This document shows, piece after piece, positions 27,395-36,688 of a DNA stretch of 64,000 nucleotides. This DNA is from UBA5859 sp041940025. GTDB lineage: Bacteria > Pseudomonadota > Gammaproteobacteria > UBA5859. A model generated the notes under the pieces. The model was not told where the DNA came from. It worked only from the letters and a program-made list of their open reading frames with translations, and did not search any database. The position numbers were made by a program, and so were the translations under genes. Every line of letters starts with the position of its first letter. The stretch's first letter is position 1. The DNA is taken from positions 248,001 through 312,000 of the forward strand of contig JBGTSY010000002.1 of assembly GCA_041940025.1 (NCBI GenBank), written 5' to 3'.

Positions 27395-27684
27395 AGAATT
27401 GATTGGTGTCAAAATGTCTAAAACAGATAAGTATAGAGAATTTCACCGATAAGTCGCAGTAAATTTTCAATATGATAAATGTGGTGTGATATCTTTGAAC
27501 TATCACTTGTTTTTTGCAAGCAACTGATGCAATCTATCTATCCATCGTTAAATTGCGGTAAAATACATAAATTGCGATAAGATACAAATAAAAAAGTATA
27601 AAAATGAGAAGTATAAAAACGAGGCGCTTTCGAACAATAAGTGCTATTTCAAAATTGATTCCGTTTATTTTAATTGGTTGTTGA

Positions 27685-28599
27685 ATGTTTCCAAAGTTAG
27701 ATCATTTACATGTGCTAGACACAGTGGCTCGTCGAGGATCCCTGAGCGCCGCGGGTGAAGTGCTGGGTATGGCTACTTCAGGTGTGAGTTATGCCATTAA
27801 CAAGTTAGAAGAGCAGTTAGGCGTTGAATTGCTGGACCGCACTGAATATCGGGTTAAGTTAACGCCAGCAGGGCGAGAGGTGTTAAATGTAGGGCGCATT
27901 GTTCTCAGGCAAGCTCATGCGCTACAACATGTCGCTCAAGCGGCGCAGACTGGATGGGAGAGTGAGCTAGGTATTGCAGTCACTGATTTGCTGTACGCAG
28001 ATTTGATCGTTGGGCTGGTGACCGATTTTTATGCTGAGGATTCGCCCACACGATTACGCATTGGTAAAGAATTCATTGACGGTACCTGGCAAGCACTGGC
28101 AGAAGGAAAGGTGGATTTGGTAATAGGTGGAGCAGGTGAACCTAACGTAGGAGAAGATATTCAGACTAGTCTGTTGGGTTATCGTACCGGCCATCTGACC
28201 ATGTCGCCAACTCATCCTTTAGCTGCGGAGCCAGAACCGCTTCCGGTGGATACCGCCGCTGCTTATCGTGCTGTGATAGTAGGTGGCAGAGCGCACCAGG
28301 AGTTGCCTCGATTGATCACGGTGTTGCCCGGACAGGAATTTTATTCTGTACCCGATCTAGATGTGAAACTGGAACTGCTCAAACGGGGCTTAGGCATCGG
28401 CTTTATGCCGCAAAATTTGATTGCTGATGCGTTAGCCAGGGGGGAGGTGGTGACTCGTCAACTGGTGGGAGGCGGCCGTCAGATCCCGATCTATTTAGGA
28501 TGGCGTCATGCCACAAGCGGTCGAGCATTAAACTGGTGCATAGAATGGGTCACGTCAGAGAGGGTAAAAGAACAGTTACAGATGGATGAGCAACTTTAG
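27685..28599 (+). CDS. LysR-family transcriptional regulator
   Basis: A 304-residue regulator. The N-terminal winged helix has the LysR pattern LDHLHVLDTVARRGSLSAAGEVLG followed by SGVSYAINKLEEQLGVELLDRT. A periplasmic-binding-like effector domain makes up the rest. It is separated from divergent xthA by 290 bp. Its effector and targets are unknown. Its stop overlaps the convergent amidotransferase gene by 4 bp. Confidence 0.88.
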   Translation: MFPKLDHLHVLDTVARRGSLSAAGEVLGMATSGVSYAINKLEEQLGVELLDRTEYRVKLTPAGREVLNVGRIVLRQAHALQHVAQAAQTGWESELGIAVTDLLYADLIVGLVTDFYAEDSPTRLRIGKEFIDGTWQALAEGKVDLVIGGAGEPNVGEDIQTSLLGYRTGHLTMSPTHPLAAEPEPLPVDTAAAYRAVIVGGRAHQELPRLITVLPGQEFYSVPDLDVKLELLKRGLGIGFMPQNLIADALARGEVVTRQLVGGGRQIPIYLGWRHATSGRALNWCIEWVTSERVKEQLQMDEQL

Positions 28600-29369
28600 T
28601 CGTAATTTAAAAATACTCCTTTTTTCAAAATCAGTAATGTATTCTTATCCATCTTTTTCCAAGCTTCATTTGTTGTTAAGGGCTGGGTAGCAAAGATAGT
28701 GACAATATCATTTGGCGTGGTTTCCTGACTAAAATCTATTTCAATTTCTTCATCTAACAATTTTGCCTCACCGAAGGGGGCTCGCCGTGTGATCCAATGT
28801 AAGCGCGTACCGCAATGCACATAAAGATGCTGCGAGTCGCTCATGATCATATTAAAGACCCCCTTTTGACTCAGTTGAGTGCAACAGTCTTGAATGAGTT
28901 GATGAACTTGAACACGTTTGGCAGGACGCGTTGGAAACGTGAGGCGGATTTGATCTAATAACCAGCAGAAGGCGTGTTCGCTATCGGTGGTTCCCACCGG
29001 ATGATAATAGTGTAAGGGTTCCTTTTTGATGCCTTTTAGCTGTCCATTGTGGGCAAAACACCAGATTTGCCCCCACAGTTCACGGATGAATGGGTGTGTG
29101 TTGGTGAGACAGATTTTTCCACGATTCGCTCGTCTGATGTGGCTGATGACAATCTCACTTTTGATAGGATAGTTTTTCACTAGTTCACTGAGTTCAGATT
29201 GCGCACTCGGTTTGGGATCGTGAAATAGGCGGCAACCCTTTTCTTCATAAAACGCAATTCCCCAGCCGTCCCGATGAGGTCCGGTGACGCCGCCACGCTT
29301 CGCCAATCCTGCAAAACTGAAGCAGATATCGGTGGGCGTGTTGGCACTCATTCCGAGTAATTCACACAT
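28596..29369 (-). CDS. Class II glutamine amidotransferase (YafJ-like)
   Basis: A 257-residue protein that starts MCELLGMSA, with the catalytic Cys as residue 2 after Met removal, as in Ntn-type class II amidotransferases. Other family marks are RDGWGIAFY, SHIRRANRG, NTHPF, WCFAHNGQL and TTDSEHAF. It has only the glutaminase domain, like YafJ and unlike PurF or GlmS. The partner enzyme is not obvious here. Confidence 0.88.
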   Translation of the reverse strand: MCELLGMSANTPTDICFSFAGLAKRGGVTGPHRDGWGIAFYEEKGCRLFHDPKPSAQSELSELVKNYPIKSEIVISHIRRANRGKICLTNTHPFIRELWGQIWCFAHNGQLKGIKKEPLHYYHPVGTTDSEHAFCWLLDQIRLTFPTRPAKRVQVHQLIQDCCTQLSQKGVFNMIMSDSQHLYVHCGTRLHWITRRAPFGEAKLLDEEIEIDFSQETTPNDIVTIFATQPLTTNEAWKKMDKNTLLILKKGVFLNYD

Positions 29370-29513
29370 AGAGCGTTACGAATCCAGTCATAGAGTTAGG
29401 GACAATTTTAGCGTGAGTGAGGTGAGGGCTCTAGAGCGTAAAGGGGTTTGGCAACAAATTCATTGGCACTTGCCGATAAATTATAGAATAGACAAGTCAC
29501 GGAGAGTCACACC

Positions 29514-29735
29514 ATGAATAGACGATATTATGCACTAATAATCGTTCCTGTACTGATTTTATCCGCCTGTAGTCAACAGCCGGAATCCAAGCAAACGGAT
29601 GCGCACACACAAGAAGAGCCCACACATGTGTGGCGGGAAAAGACGAAGACGATTGACCAAGCGAAAGCGGTCAATCAAATGGTGTTGGACAGTGCGACTC
29701 TGCGCAATCAGCAGATCGAAGCAGACGGTCAATAA
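29514..29735 (+). CDS. Small lipoprotein, unknown
   Basis: A 73-residue protein with a clear lipoprotein signal (IIVPVLILSAC; acylated Cys near residue 19) and a hydrophilic tail rich in Gln, Glu, Lys and Thr, which probably forms a helix. A GGAGAG site precedes the ATG. Its stop touches the end of the convergent DUF547 gene. Family not recognised. Confidence 0.6.
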   Translation: MNRRYYALIIVPVLILSACSQQPESKQTDAHTQEEPTHVWREKTKTIDQAKAVNQMVLDSATLRNQQIEADGQ

Positions 29736-30515
29736 TCAGTCTTTTATCTGCCTGATACGCCAGTCATCTGGCATGAATCGCACCGGATAGTGCGTGGGAA
29801 TTGGTTGTGCGAGGTGTGGATTGATAAATTCGATCAGCGCTGTTTTTGAGTTGAAAAAATTTTCAGAGAACTGTTCTAAATATTCCGCGACCCATAGCGT
29901 TTTGTCTTGATGTGATACCGTGACATGTTTGCTGTTTCTAAGATAGTGTTGCGTGGCCCGATCGAGTTGCTCATCCAGAGTGGCAGCCAAGTAGGGTTCG
30001 CGTGATAGGGTGGGACAGCTCATACATTGGCTGCTGATGGCAAAATGGGCGCGGCGATCTTTTTGGGCATAAATATACTCTTCTCTCAATGATTTTAGTG
30101 TGATTTTTTCACCCCCTACTGTGTGGCGACTCACCGTGAAGAATCGGTAAGCAGTGATCCCTTTTAATTTTTTCGGTACATCATAATTTAATAACCCTTT
30201 AATACAGAGTGCATTATACGCATTGATATAGTAAGCCAGAGTATCAGCCGAGCTAGGGAAGAGCGTCGGGTGTGATTTTGGACTATAGGCACTGAGAAAG
30301 GCCGTATAGGCATATAGATCTTGCGGATAAAAAATCAATCGTTGAAAGTCTATTTCACCTGCATCATTAGCGAAATCTTCTAACACTCTTTGCCAATGTT
30401 GTATGGCCGCTTGCTCTGGTTGGCTAGCGTCAACGATGGCATTGGCTGGTGGCTGAAAGATGGATAACACTAACAGCAGTGACAAGCCCGAAGTGGTGAT
30501 CTTGCGTATCGTCAT
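29736..30515 (-). CDS. Secreted DUF547-type protein
   Basis: A 259-residue protein with a signal peptide (LSLLLVLSIFQPPANA). The core matches DUF547: TLAYYINAYNALCIKGLL, FFTVSRHTVGGEKITLKSLRE, AHFAISSQCMSCP, and a cysteine-rich active-like region. The fold is related to cysteine proteases, but the function is unknown. It lies 24 bp downstream of the formaldehyde dehydrogenase gene on the same strand, so the two may be cotranscribed. Confidence 0.8.
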   Translation of the reverse strand: MTIRKITTSGLSLLLVLSIFQPPANAIVDASQPEQAAIQHWQRVLEDFANDAGEIDFQRLIFYPQDLYAYTAFLSAYSPKSHPTLFPSSADTLAYYINAYNALCIKGLLNYDVPKKLKGITAYRFFTVSRHTVGGEKITLKSLREEYIYAQKDRRAHFAISSQCMSCPTLSREPYLAATLDEQLDRATQHYLRNSKHVTVSHQDKTLWVAEYLEQFSENFFNSKTALIEFINPHLAQPIPTHYPVRFMPDDWRIRQIKD

Positions 30516-30539
30516 CGACTGAATCAGAGGTTCCTTAAA

Positions 30540-31649
30540 TTAATAGCGAATCACACTGCGTATACTTTTTCCTTCATGCATGAGATCAAATGCATGATTG
30601 ATCTCATTTAATGACAGTTCATGAGTGATATATTCATCTACTTTAATTTCACCGTTCATATATTTATCTACGAAACCAGGTAACTGGGAGCGTCCTTTGA
30701 CACCACCAAATGCAGTGCCGCGCCACACACGGCCAGTGACCAACTGAAAGGGACGGGTGCTGATTTCTGCTCCGGATTCGGCGACGCCAATAATGGTCGC
30801 GTCTCCCCATCCTCGATGACAACATTCTAAGGCTGCACGCATGGTGTGGGTGTTGCCTATGGCTTCGAATGAGTAGTCGACTCCGCCATGGGTGAGTTCA
30901 ACGATCACCTCCTGTATGGGGGCAGAATAGTCTTGTGGGTTCAGGCAATCCGTGGCGCCCAACTGTGTGGCAAATTCGAATTTTGAGGGATTAATATCAA
31001 CGGCGATAATGCGTTCCGCCTGCGCCATCTGCGCACCCTGGATCACGCTTAAGCCCACGCCACCTAAGCCAAACACGGCGACGCTGCTGCCCGGGCTGAC
31101 TTTTGCCGTGTTGAGGACCGCGCCAATTCCGGTGGTGATGCCACAGCCCAACAGACATACTTTATCTAAGGGCGCATCGGGATGGATTTTTGCTAATGCA
31201 ATTTCCGGGAGGACACTATATTCCGAAAATGTAGAAGTACCCATAAAATGATAAATGGGTTTGCCTTGGTGGCTAAACCGACTGGTGCCATCTGGCATCA
31301 CGCCTTGTCCTTGCGTGGCGCGAATAGACACACATAAGTTAGTTCGATTGCTATGACAATAGGGACAATTACCACATTCTGGAATATAAAGAGGAATCAC
31401 TTTATCACCGGGTTTGACAGCCGTTACACCCGCGCCGACTTCTTGCACGATGGCACCGCCTTCATGTCCCAGCACCACGGGAAAGAGGCCTTCTGGATCG
31501 GCACCGGAAAGGGTATAAGCATCTGTGTGACAGACGCCGGACGCCTCCATTTTGATCAAAACTTCACCAGAGTTTGGTCCAGATAGATCTAGTTCACAAA
31601 TTTCAAGAGGGGCGTTTGCTTCCCATGCTACCGCGGCGGTTGATTTCAT
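30540..31649 (-). CDS. frmA: S-(hydroxymethyl)glutathione dehydrogenase (class III alcohol dehydrogenase)
   Basis: A zinc-dependent dehydrogenase of 369 residues, the normal length. It has the catalytic zinc site (GVCHTDAYT, GHEGGAIV, LLGCGITTG), a structural zinc site with four cysteines (CGNCPYC....NLC), and the cofactor loop FGLGGVGLSVIQGA with Asp at the end of the second strand (VDINPSKF). It oxidises the formaldehyde-glutathione adduct to S-formylglutathione in the cytoplasm. The hydrolase gene (fghA/frmB) that often follows it is not next to it; a DUF547 gene is instead. Confidence 0.93.
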   Translation of the reverse strand: MKSTAAVAWEANAPLEICELDLSGPNSGEVLIKMEASGVCHTDAYTLSGADPEGLFPVVLGHEGGAIVQEVGAGVTAVKPGDKVIPLYIPECGNCPYCHSNRTNLCVSIRATQGQGVMPDGTSRFSHQGKPIYHFMGTSTFSEYSVLPEIALAKIHPDAPLDKVCLLGCGITTGIGAVLNTAKVSPGSSVAVFGLGGVGLSVIQGAQMAQAERIIAVDINPSKFEFATQLGATDCLNPQDYSAPIQEVIVELTHGGVDYSFEAIGNTHTMRAALECCHRGWGDATIIGVAESGAEISTRPFQLVTGRVWRGTAFGGVKGRSQLPGFVDKYMNGEIKVDEYITHELSLNEINHAFDLMHEGKSIRSVIRY

Positions 31650-32318
31650 CGTGCAGCCTTTCTACTGAGTGTCCTATAGATCTAAACTATCATGACCGTG
31701 TCCGCAACACACCATTTTAATTGAGCAAACGTGGGTAAGGTTTGGGACGAGTATGCCATGCTGAAGAGAGCAGATAGACGATCCTGACGACAATGAGTGG
31801 TCAAGTTGGAATATGGTTTCGCTAGAGTCCCCTTAGTAGATGAAAACTGAGACGCGAGGTGGACCAACTGAGTAGCTATTGTTTTCCTGGATCTGTGGGA
31901 TCTATTAAACCGTCATAGCGCAGTGCTTAGTATGGATTGTCGATCTCGCGGTTGCGACCATGTGGTGACTGAATCCTATTTAAATAGGCTGAAAGATGAA
32001 TGGTTCACTCAGGGGATTTGGCCAAGGCAGATCTGATCGACTACATGGAGTCGCCAGACAAGCGAACATATTGACCAATCAAGAGGGTAGTTTGACTAGC
32101 ATTAAGAAACGGGTGAGTCTCCCTTAACATGGCGCTCAGGTTTGTGTACTGTATCGGGTAATGTCTGCAAAGAACTTTTGTCTGCCTACCAGATCGTCAA
32201 ATATTAATAGCGCTGACAATCAATCTAACGCTTAGAAAAATTTTCAGGATGTGATTGAGATCATGCCATTGCGCCCCAAGTCGCAGCCTTTTAGATTCGA
32301 ACTTATGGTATTAATAAA
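31650..32318. other. Intergenic region of about 670 bp, no supported gene
   Basis: Short frames of up to 61 codons occur on both strands without ribosome sites. A stretch around 31938-32030 reads on the plus strand as protein-like sequence (ending DEWFTQGIWPRQ) and could be a decayed gene, but I could not identify it. The frmA promoter should lie just right of 31650. Confidence 0.35.
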
Positions 32319-32341
32319 AAAGAGCCGCATAGCGGCTCTTT
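32319..32341 (-). terminator. Intrinsic terminator after traT
   Basis: Stem AAAGAGCCGC / GCGGCTCTTT with a three-base loop (ATA). On the minus strand it runs into a T-rich stretch. It starts about 30 bp past the traT stop. Confidence 0.85.
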
Positions 32342-32371
32342 GTATATATGCCATCAGTCAGACTGTCTCAA

Positions 32372-33160
32372 CTAGAAAAATCCAGCAAGTGCATAGGAAT
32401 GTTTCCTAAACATTTCGTCTCTTGCTTCTTCTAGTTTTAGGTTCGCTTTATTCGCAGTGGTCACGATTCTCGAAGTTTGCTCCAGACCGTCGGTCACTTC
32501 AGACACGGTTTGGTTAGAAGAACCACCTGATCCCTGTCTCCTGGCAGCTTGTGTGTCTTTGCGGCCGTATACACCGTCTCTAAATTTATGAGTAATGAGT
32601 ATGTCAGTCACCAACATAAAGGTCACATCCTTCACCAGACTGTTTGCAACAGTTGAGGCAACACCTGCTACTAATGCGCCGCCTACCGCACCGGCATAAC
32701 CACTATTACCACTGTTGCGCGCCATTAAACCGCCCGCCGCAGCACCCGCTGCCAATTCCCCTCTCCTGCCTCCAGAGGAATAGCCTTGATTGAGTGCGGC
32801 TTGGGCTGCGGTGGGGCTGGCTTGTTCTAAGTTAGTCACAAAAATATTTAATTGGTAGGTGGCCTTTTCTGGGTTATCTAGAACCTGAAAACCCTCATCG
32901 GAATCCTCAATGGCCATTTTCACAACCTGCTTAAATTCGCGCTTAGGAAAATCCGCTACTGTACTACGTAATTTGATATAGATGGTTCTTTGATCCCTGG
33001 GCACTTCACGAACAAAGATGGCATCACTCAACTTAGTATTGACCAAGAGATCTTTTTTACCGACTGCGACCTGAGTAGCCGCACAACCGGCCAATATGGA
33101 TACCGAACCTAGGACAGCTAACAACAGTAGGGAACGTAAGTGTCGATTTGTTTTTAACAT
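32372..33160 (-). CDS. traT: TraT-family outer-membrane lipoprotein
   Basis: A 262-residue lipoprotein with lipobox LAGC near residue 25, then CAATQVAVGKKDLLVNTKLSD, a Gly-rich central hydrophobic stretch (AAGAAAGGLMA...GGALVAGVAST) and a C-terminal RKHSYALAGFF. These match TraT, the complement-resistance and surface-exclusion protein first described on F plasmids. Chromosomal homologues occur in many marine bacteria with no conjugation genes, as here. A terminator follows. Confidence 0.85.
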   Translation of the reverse strand: MLKTNRHLRSLLLLAVLGSVSILAGCAATQVAVGKKDLLVNTKLSDAIFVREVPRDQRTIYIKLRSTVADFPKREFKQVVKMAIEDSDEGFQVLDNPEKATYQLNIFVTNLEQASPTAAQAALNQGYSSGGRRGELAAGAAAGGLMARNSGNSGYAGAVGGALVAGVASTVANSLVKDVTFMLVTDILITHKFRDGVYGRKDTQAARRQGSGGSSNQTVSEVTDGLEQTSRIVTTANKANLKLEEARDEMFRKHSYALAGFF

Positions 33161-33251
33161 ACAAGCTCCAATTTATAATCATTAATGAGGGGAAAGGTGA
33201 ATCAAAGGTACTTAAGTTTTTTAAATATCGATCTATAACTGTTAGCCAGAG

Positions 33252-33578
33252 CTAGTAATATCGACCATGATATCTGTAGTACCAACGACAATTATAATAT
33301 TCAGCTCTCGAATAGCGCCATAAATCCCGGCAGGTATAACCTTGCCGCCAATTTGGACTCGGTTGTGTCGGAGGCTTCAAACCTTTGGCTAGGGCGGCGT
33401 CAATGTCTGCGTCGATCTTTTTGGCATCGCCCGCATTAAATGGTCGTGCCATTGTCTCCGCATTGAGTTGTTTTTGCATCTCTAATATGTCCTGCTTGCT
33501 ATCCGCCATTATCACTGTCGGCAGCGAGAAAAAAGATGCGAAGAAGAGTGCTTTGATTATGAATGATAGTTTCGGCAT
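33252..33578 (-). CDS. Small secreted protein, unknown
   Basis: A 108-residue protein starting at 33576-33578, chosen because GGAGGATG precedes it. It has a signal peptide (ALFFASFFSLPTVIMA), a charged helix (KQDILEMQKQLNAETMA) and a C-terminal tail rich in Tyr, Arg and Trp (RYSRAEYYNCRWYYRYHGRYY). The aromatic-basic tail is striking and could bind a polyanion or membrane. No family recognised. Confidence 0.6.
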   Translation of the reverse strand: MPKLSFIIKALFFASFFSLPTVIMADSKQDILEMQKQLNAETMARPFNAGDAKKIDADIDAALAKGLKPPTQPSPNWRQGYTCRDLWRYSRAEYYNCRWYYRYHGRYY

Positions 33579-33602
33579 AACATCCTCCCGTAAGGTGGGC
33601 AA

Positions 33603-33900
33603 TATCGCTAAAAATTATGACAAAATGGTGTGTTGAGCGTGAAATATTGTGCAACAGTAAACTGTGTGTCGCGCCGTTGGCCCCCCACTGCAGATCACGA
33701 AAATGCCGCGAAAACGCAGGCAAGTATACAATAAAATAATCAGCTATTGAAGATTCTAAAAAACCGGTTTCTTTACACCACTGACAGTCGGTGATGCAAG
33801 TTTAACCACTTCAATTTAAAAGAGAACACTTTGCCGATGACTGGAATGCACAATCTGGAAAATAGATTTTGTAACTAGGTGCTTTTTTTAACGGGAACGA
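33603..33900. other. Intergenic region, no recognised feature
   Basis: About 300 bp between two minus-strand units. An antisense-type frame at 33499-33723 has no support. No strong hairpin with a T-run was found. Confidence 0.35.
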
Positions 33901-34353
33901 TTATTTTATCCAATCTACAATGTGCCACTCTAGTTCATCGTCTAACAGTTCATCTTCGCTGATTACCTTAAAACGAACGGACATTCCAGCTAGGAAAGTG
34001 CTGTCTGCTTGCTGTGAAATCAGAGGATGCCACGACGGTAACTCCTTGCCTTCATAGACTAAACGATAGCTACAGGTAGAGGGTAGAAAGGGGATCTGGT
34101 TAAGATTATCGGCTGATAATTGGATGCAGAGGGGTACCCGTTGCAAACGATTTTCGTAGTCGCGGCATCGGGTGGTGTCTAGATCTAATAGGTGACAAGC
34201 GACATCGGTATAGTGTAGTTCTGCTGTGTCCATGTCTTCGAGTTTCACCACGCAACACCGGCCACAGCCATCGCAGAGCGCCTCCCACTCTTGCTGATTG
34301 AACTCACTTAAAGATTTTTGTTTCCAGAAAGGAGGTTCAGGTTCGCGGCTCAT
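33901..34353 (-). CDS. YcgN-family cysteine cluster protein (UPF0260)
   Basis: A 150-residue protein with conserved cysteines WEALCDGCGRCCVVKLED, a further C in ATRCRDYENR-like sequence (TTRCRDYENRL), VPLCIQL and PSTCSYRL. This matches the YcgN/UPF0260 group, a CxxCxxCC-type metal cluster family common in gammaproteobacteria. Its biochemical role is not established. It lies 8 bp downstream of the Sel1-repeat gene, so the two are probably one transcript. Confidence 0.9.
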   Translation of the reverse strand: MSREPEPPFWKQKSLSEFNQQEWEALCDGCGRCCVVKLEDMDTAELHYTDVACHLLDLDTTRCRDYENRLQRVPLCIQLSADNLNQIPFLPSTCSYRLVYEGKELPSWHPLISQQADSTFLAGMSVRFKVISEDELLDDELEWHIVDWIK

Positions 34354-34361
34354 GAAGCGGC

Positions 34362-35426
34362 TTAACGAATTTGACCGGATCCTTTGCGAAACCAGAGCAT
34401 GGCTTCCCCTAGATCTTTGGGAACACCCAGTCCTTTGGCATATAGACTGCCTAGAGCGTTCTGCGCTTTGCGGTGATCCTGTTCGGCAGCGAGCTTATAC
34501 CAGGACGCGGCCTGAGCAAAATCTTGTGGAAAATCTTCTCCAAGTTCATACATCTGACCGAGGCGAAACTGCGCCTCAGCAAGCCCCCCTTTTGCTGCCA
34601 ATTGCATCCAGGTGCGCATCTTGTTGGGATCCCACTCCAAATGAATGCCTTCGTTGTAAAAGTCCGCCATAGCTAACTGCGCTGCGCCATAACCGCCATT
34701 GGCTGCGGATTGCATCCAGTTTACACCTTCTTTCAAATCGGTTGGCGTGCGTTTGGGATCGAGCAGAATAGTGGCCAGGTAATATTGTGCTTCCGCGTGA
34801 TTCTGTTCTGCTGGATAGCGCAATAGGGTGGCGGCCTCATTTTGCTCTGAGAGAGAGCCCATACCGCGTGCAAGCATCACCCCTAATCTGGATTGCGCCT
34901 GAATATTTCCCCGTTCTGCGGCGATTTTGTACCAGTAGATGGCTTTGTGGGGTTGTTGACGCACACCCTTGCCCAGTTCAAACATCTCCCCTACTTTCAA
35001 TTGCGCTGTGGAGTTGCCATTTTGCGCCGCCTGCAAATACCATCTGTTGGCTTCAAGGGGATCTTTACCGATACCGGTGCCTTTAGCGTAAAACTCAGCT
35101 AACTTAAGTTGGGCGTTGGTGTCACCATGTTTGGCGGCAAGAGCGTACCATCTAAATGCGGCACCATAATCTTGTTTAATACCAAGACCTTGTTCGTACA
35201 GATGACCTATCCAATATTGTGCCCCCTTGTGACCATCATTGGCCAGGGGTAACCAGACGCCATATGCAAGTTCGAACTCCTTACGTTGGTATGCCGTTAA
35301 CGCCACTAGAAAACGATCATTGATGCTGTTTTGTGCGCTCTCAGTTGTCGCCACATTAGATGTGGTACCACATCCGGTAAGCAAGGCGCTAAATATGAGT
35401 GTCGCAGTTAATAAATAGTGTTTCAA
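34362..35426 (-). CDS. Sel1-repeat lipoprotein
   Basis: A 354-residue lipoprotein (lipobox LTGC at about residue 19) followed by eight or so Sel1-type repeats of about 36 residues. Each has the A....YWIG.LYE.G.G...D...A..WY..AA..G...AQ pattern, for example AQYWIGHLYEQGLGIKQDYGAAFRWY. The solenoid serves as a protein-protein scaffold in the periplasm. The last repeat ends AMLWFRKGSGQIR. Partners are unknown. Confidence 0.88.
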   Translation of the reverse strand: MKHYLLTATLIFSALLTGCGTTSNVATTESAQNSINDRFLVALTAYQRKEFELAYGVWLPLANDGHKGAQYWIGHLYEQGLGIKQDYGAAFRWYALAAKHGDTNAQLKLAEFYAKGTGIGKDPLEANRWYLQAAQNGNSTAQLKVGEMFELGKGVRQQPHKAIYWYKIAAERGNIQAQSRLGVMLARGMGSLSEQNEAATLLRYPAEQNHAEAQYYLATILLDPKRTPTDLKEGVNWMQSAANGGYGAAQLAMADFYNEGIHLEWDPNKMRTWMQLAAKGGLAEAQFRLGQMYELGEDFPQDFAQAASWYKLAAEQDHRKAQNALGSLYAKGLGVPKDLGEAMLWFRKGSGQIR

Positions 35427-35530
35427 AACTTTCGTAATCCATCACGATAATGTTATAGGCTATTGTAATAGTTAGCGGAATCTAGCAACTACAACCTTAG
35501 TCCTTTCTTGCTCTAACTGTTTTTACCTAT

Positions 35531-36676
35531 TTAAGGAGCCCCGGTAACTTTAAATGGCAAGTGAGAGCGGATACTTTTTTTGTACATTCTAACATGTTGC
35601 TGTTCTTTCTGGAGAACCTCTGCTAGGGCAAATCGAAATTGCGGATTGAGAATATAATGTGCTGAGTAGGTTAAAGTAGGTTCAAAACCCCGACTCACTT
35701 TATGTTCTCCCTGAGCGCCAGGTTCGAAAATTTCTATACCATGCTGAATACAGTAATCGATACCCTGGTAATAACAGGTTTCAAAGTGTAGGTCGGCTAT
35801 CTGTTCTTCTGCGCCCCAGTAGCGCCCATACAAATGAGTATCGGTTTTGAAACAGAGGCTGGCAGCCACTATTCTGCCACCGCGCAAGGCTTGAATGATG
35901 ACTACCTGCTCACCTAGCTCAGAGCCTAGATACTTAAAAAAATCAAGCGTTAGAGCGGGGTAGTTCCCATAATTATGAAAAGTGCTCCGATATAATCGAT
36001 GAATGGTTTCCCATGCTTCATCGTCGATTTGACTGCCCAATTTCCATTGATGCTCCACTCCCGCCTCAGCCACTCGACGCTTTTCTCGTTTAAGCTTTTT
36101 GCGCTTAGCGGCAGTGAATCGATCCAAAAAATCTTCAAAGTCGCGGTATTGGCAATTGTACCAATGAAATTGACAGCCCAGCCTAGTTAAGAATCCACGA
36201 TTGTTTAACAATTCACATTGCGATTTTAAAACAAACAACAGGTGACAACTCTCTACGCCGTGATGCTCACACCAGTCTTGAAGAAATTGGGTGATTGTTA
36301 TCACTATTTCGTTTTCATCCGTTTCTGGCAGAGAAAGAATGCGCGGACCTTGGGCGGGAGTGAAGGGGATAGCGCTGACCAATTTCGGGTAATATTTCAA
36401 TCCACGCTGCGCGTATGCGTCGGCCCATGACCAATCAAAAACAAATTCTCCGAAGGAGTTGAATTTCAGGTACATGGGCATTGCGGCGACTAAGGTACCC
36501 TGTGCATCGCGCACAGTGAGATGACACGGTTGCCATCCTATTTCGGCGCGCACGCAACCTGTCTTCTCTAAGCCTGCTAAAAAACTGTGACGCAGGAATA
36601 TATTGCCCGTTGGCAGCAAGCTGTCCCATGCTTCAGAGGGAACCTCTAGAATTGAATTAAGCAGTTGAACTTGCAA
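35531..36676 (-). CDS. GNAT/FemAB-like acyltransferase (PF04339 type)
   Basis: A 381-residue protein with W(A)DAY and FTPAQGPRIL near the N-terminus, KLKREKRRVAEAG in the middle, and YYQGIDYCIQHGIEIFEPGAQGEHKVSRGF near the C-terminus. These are hallmarks of the FemAB-related GNAT family often named as peptidoglycan or lipid N-acyltransferase-like. The substrate is unknown. Its start lies only about 15 bp from the left edge of the putA-type duplicated block (36689), so it probably marks the ancestral flank of putA. Confidence 0.8.
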   Translation of the reverse strand: MQVQLLNSILEVPSEAWDSLLPTGNIFLRHSFLAGLEKTGCVRAEIGWQPCHLTVRDAQGTLVAAMPMYLKFNSFGEFVFDWSWADAYAQRGLKYYPKLVSAIPFTPAQGPRILSLPETDENEIVITITQFLQDWCEHHGVESCHLLFVLKSQCELLNNRGFLTRLGCQFHWYNCQYRDFEDFLDRFTAAKRKKLKREKRRVAEAGVEHQWKLGSQIDDEAWETIHRLYRSTFHNYGNYPALTLDFFKYLGSELGEQVVIIQALRGGRIVAASLCFKTDTHLYGRYWGAEEQIADLHFETCYYQGIDYCIQHGIEIFEPGAQGEHKVSRGFEPTLTYSAHYILNPQFRFALAEVLQKEQQHVRMYKKSIRSHLPFKVTGAP

Positions 36677-36688
36677 TGAAAATCCATT

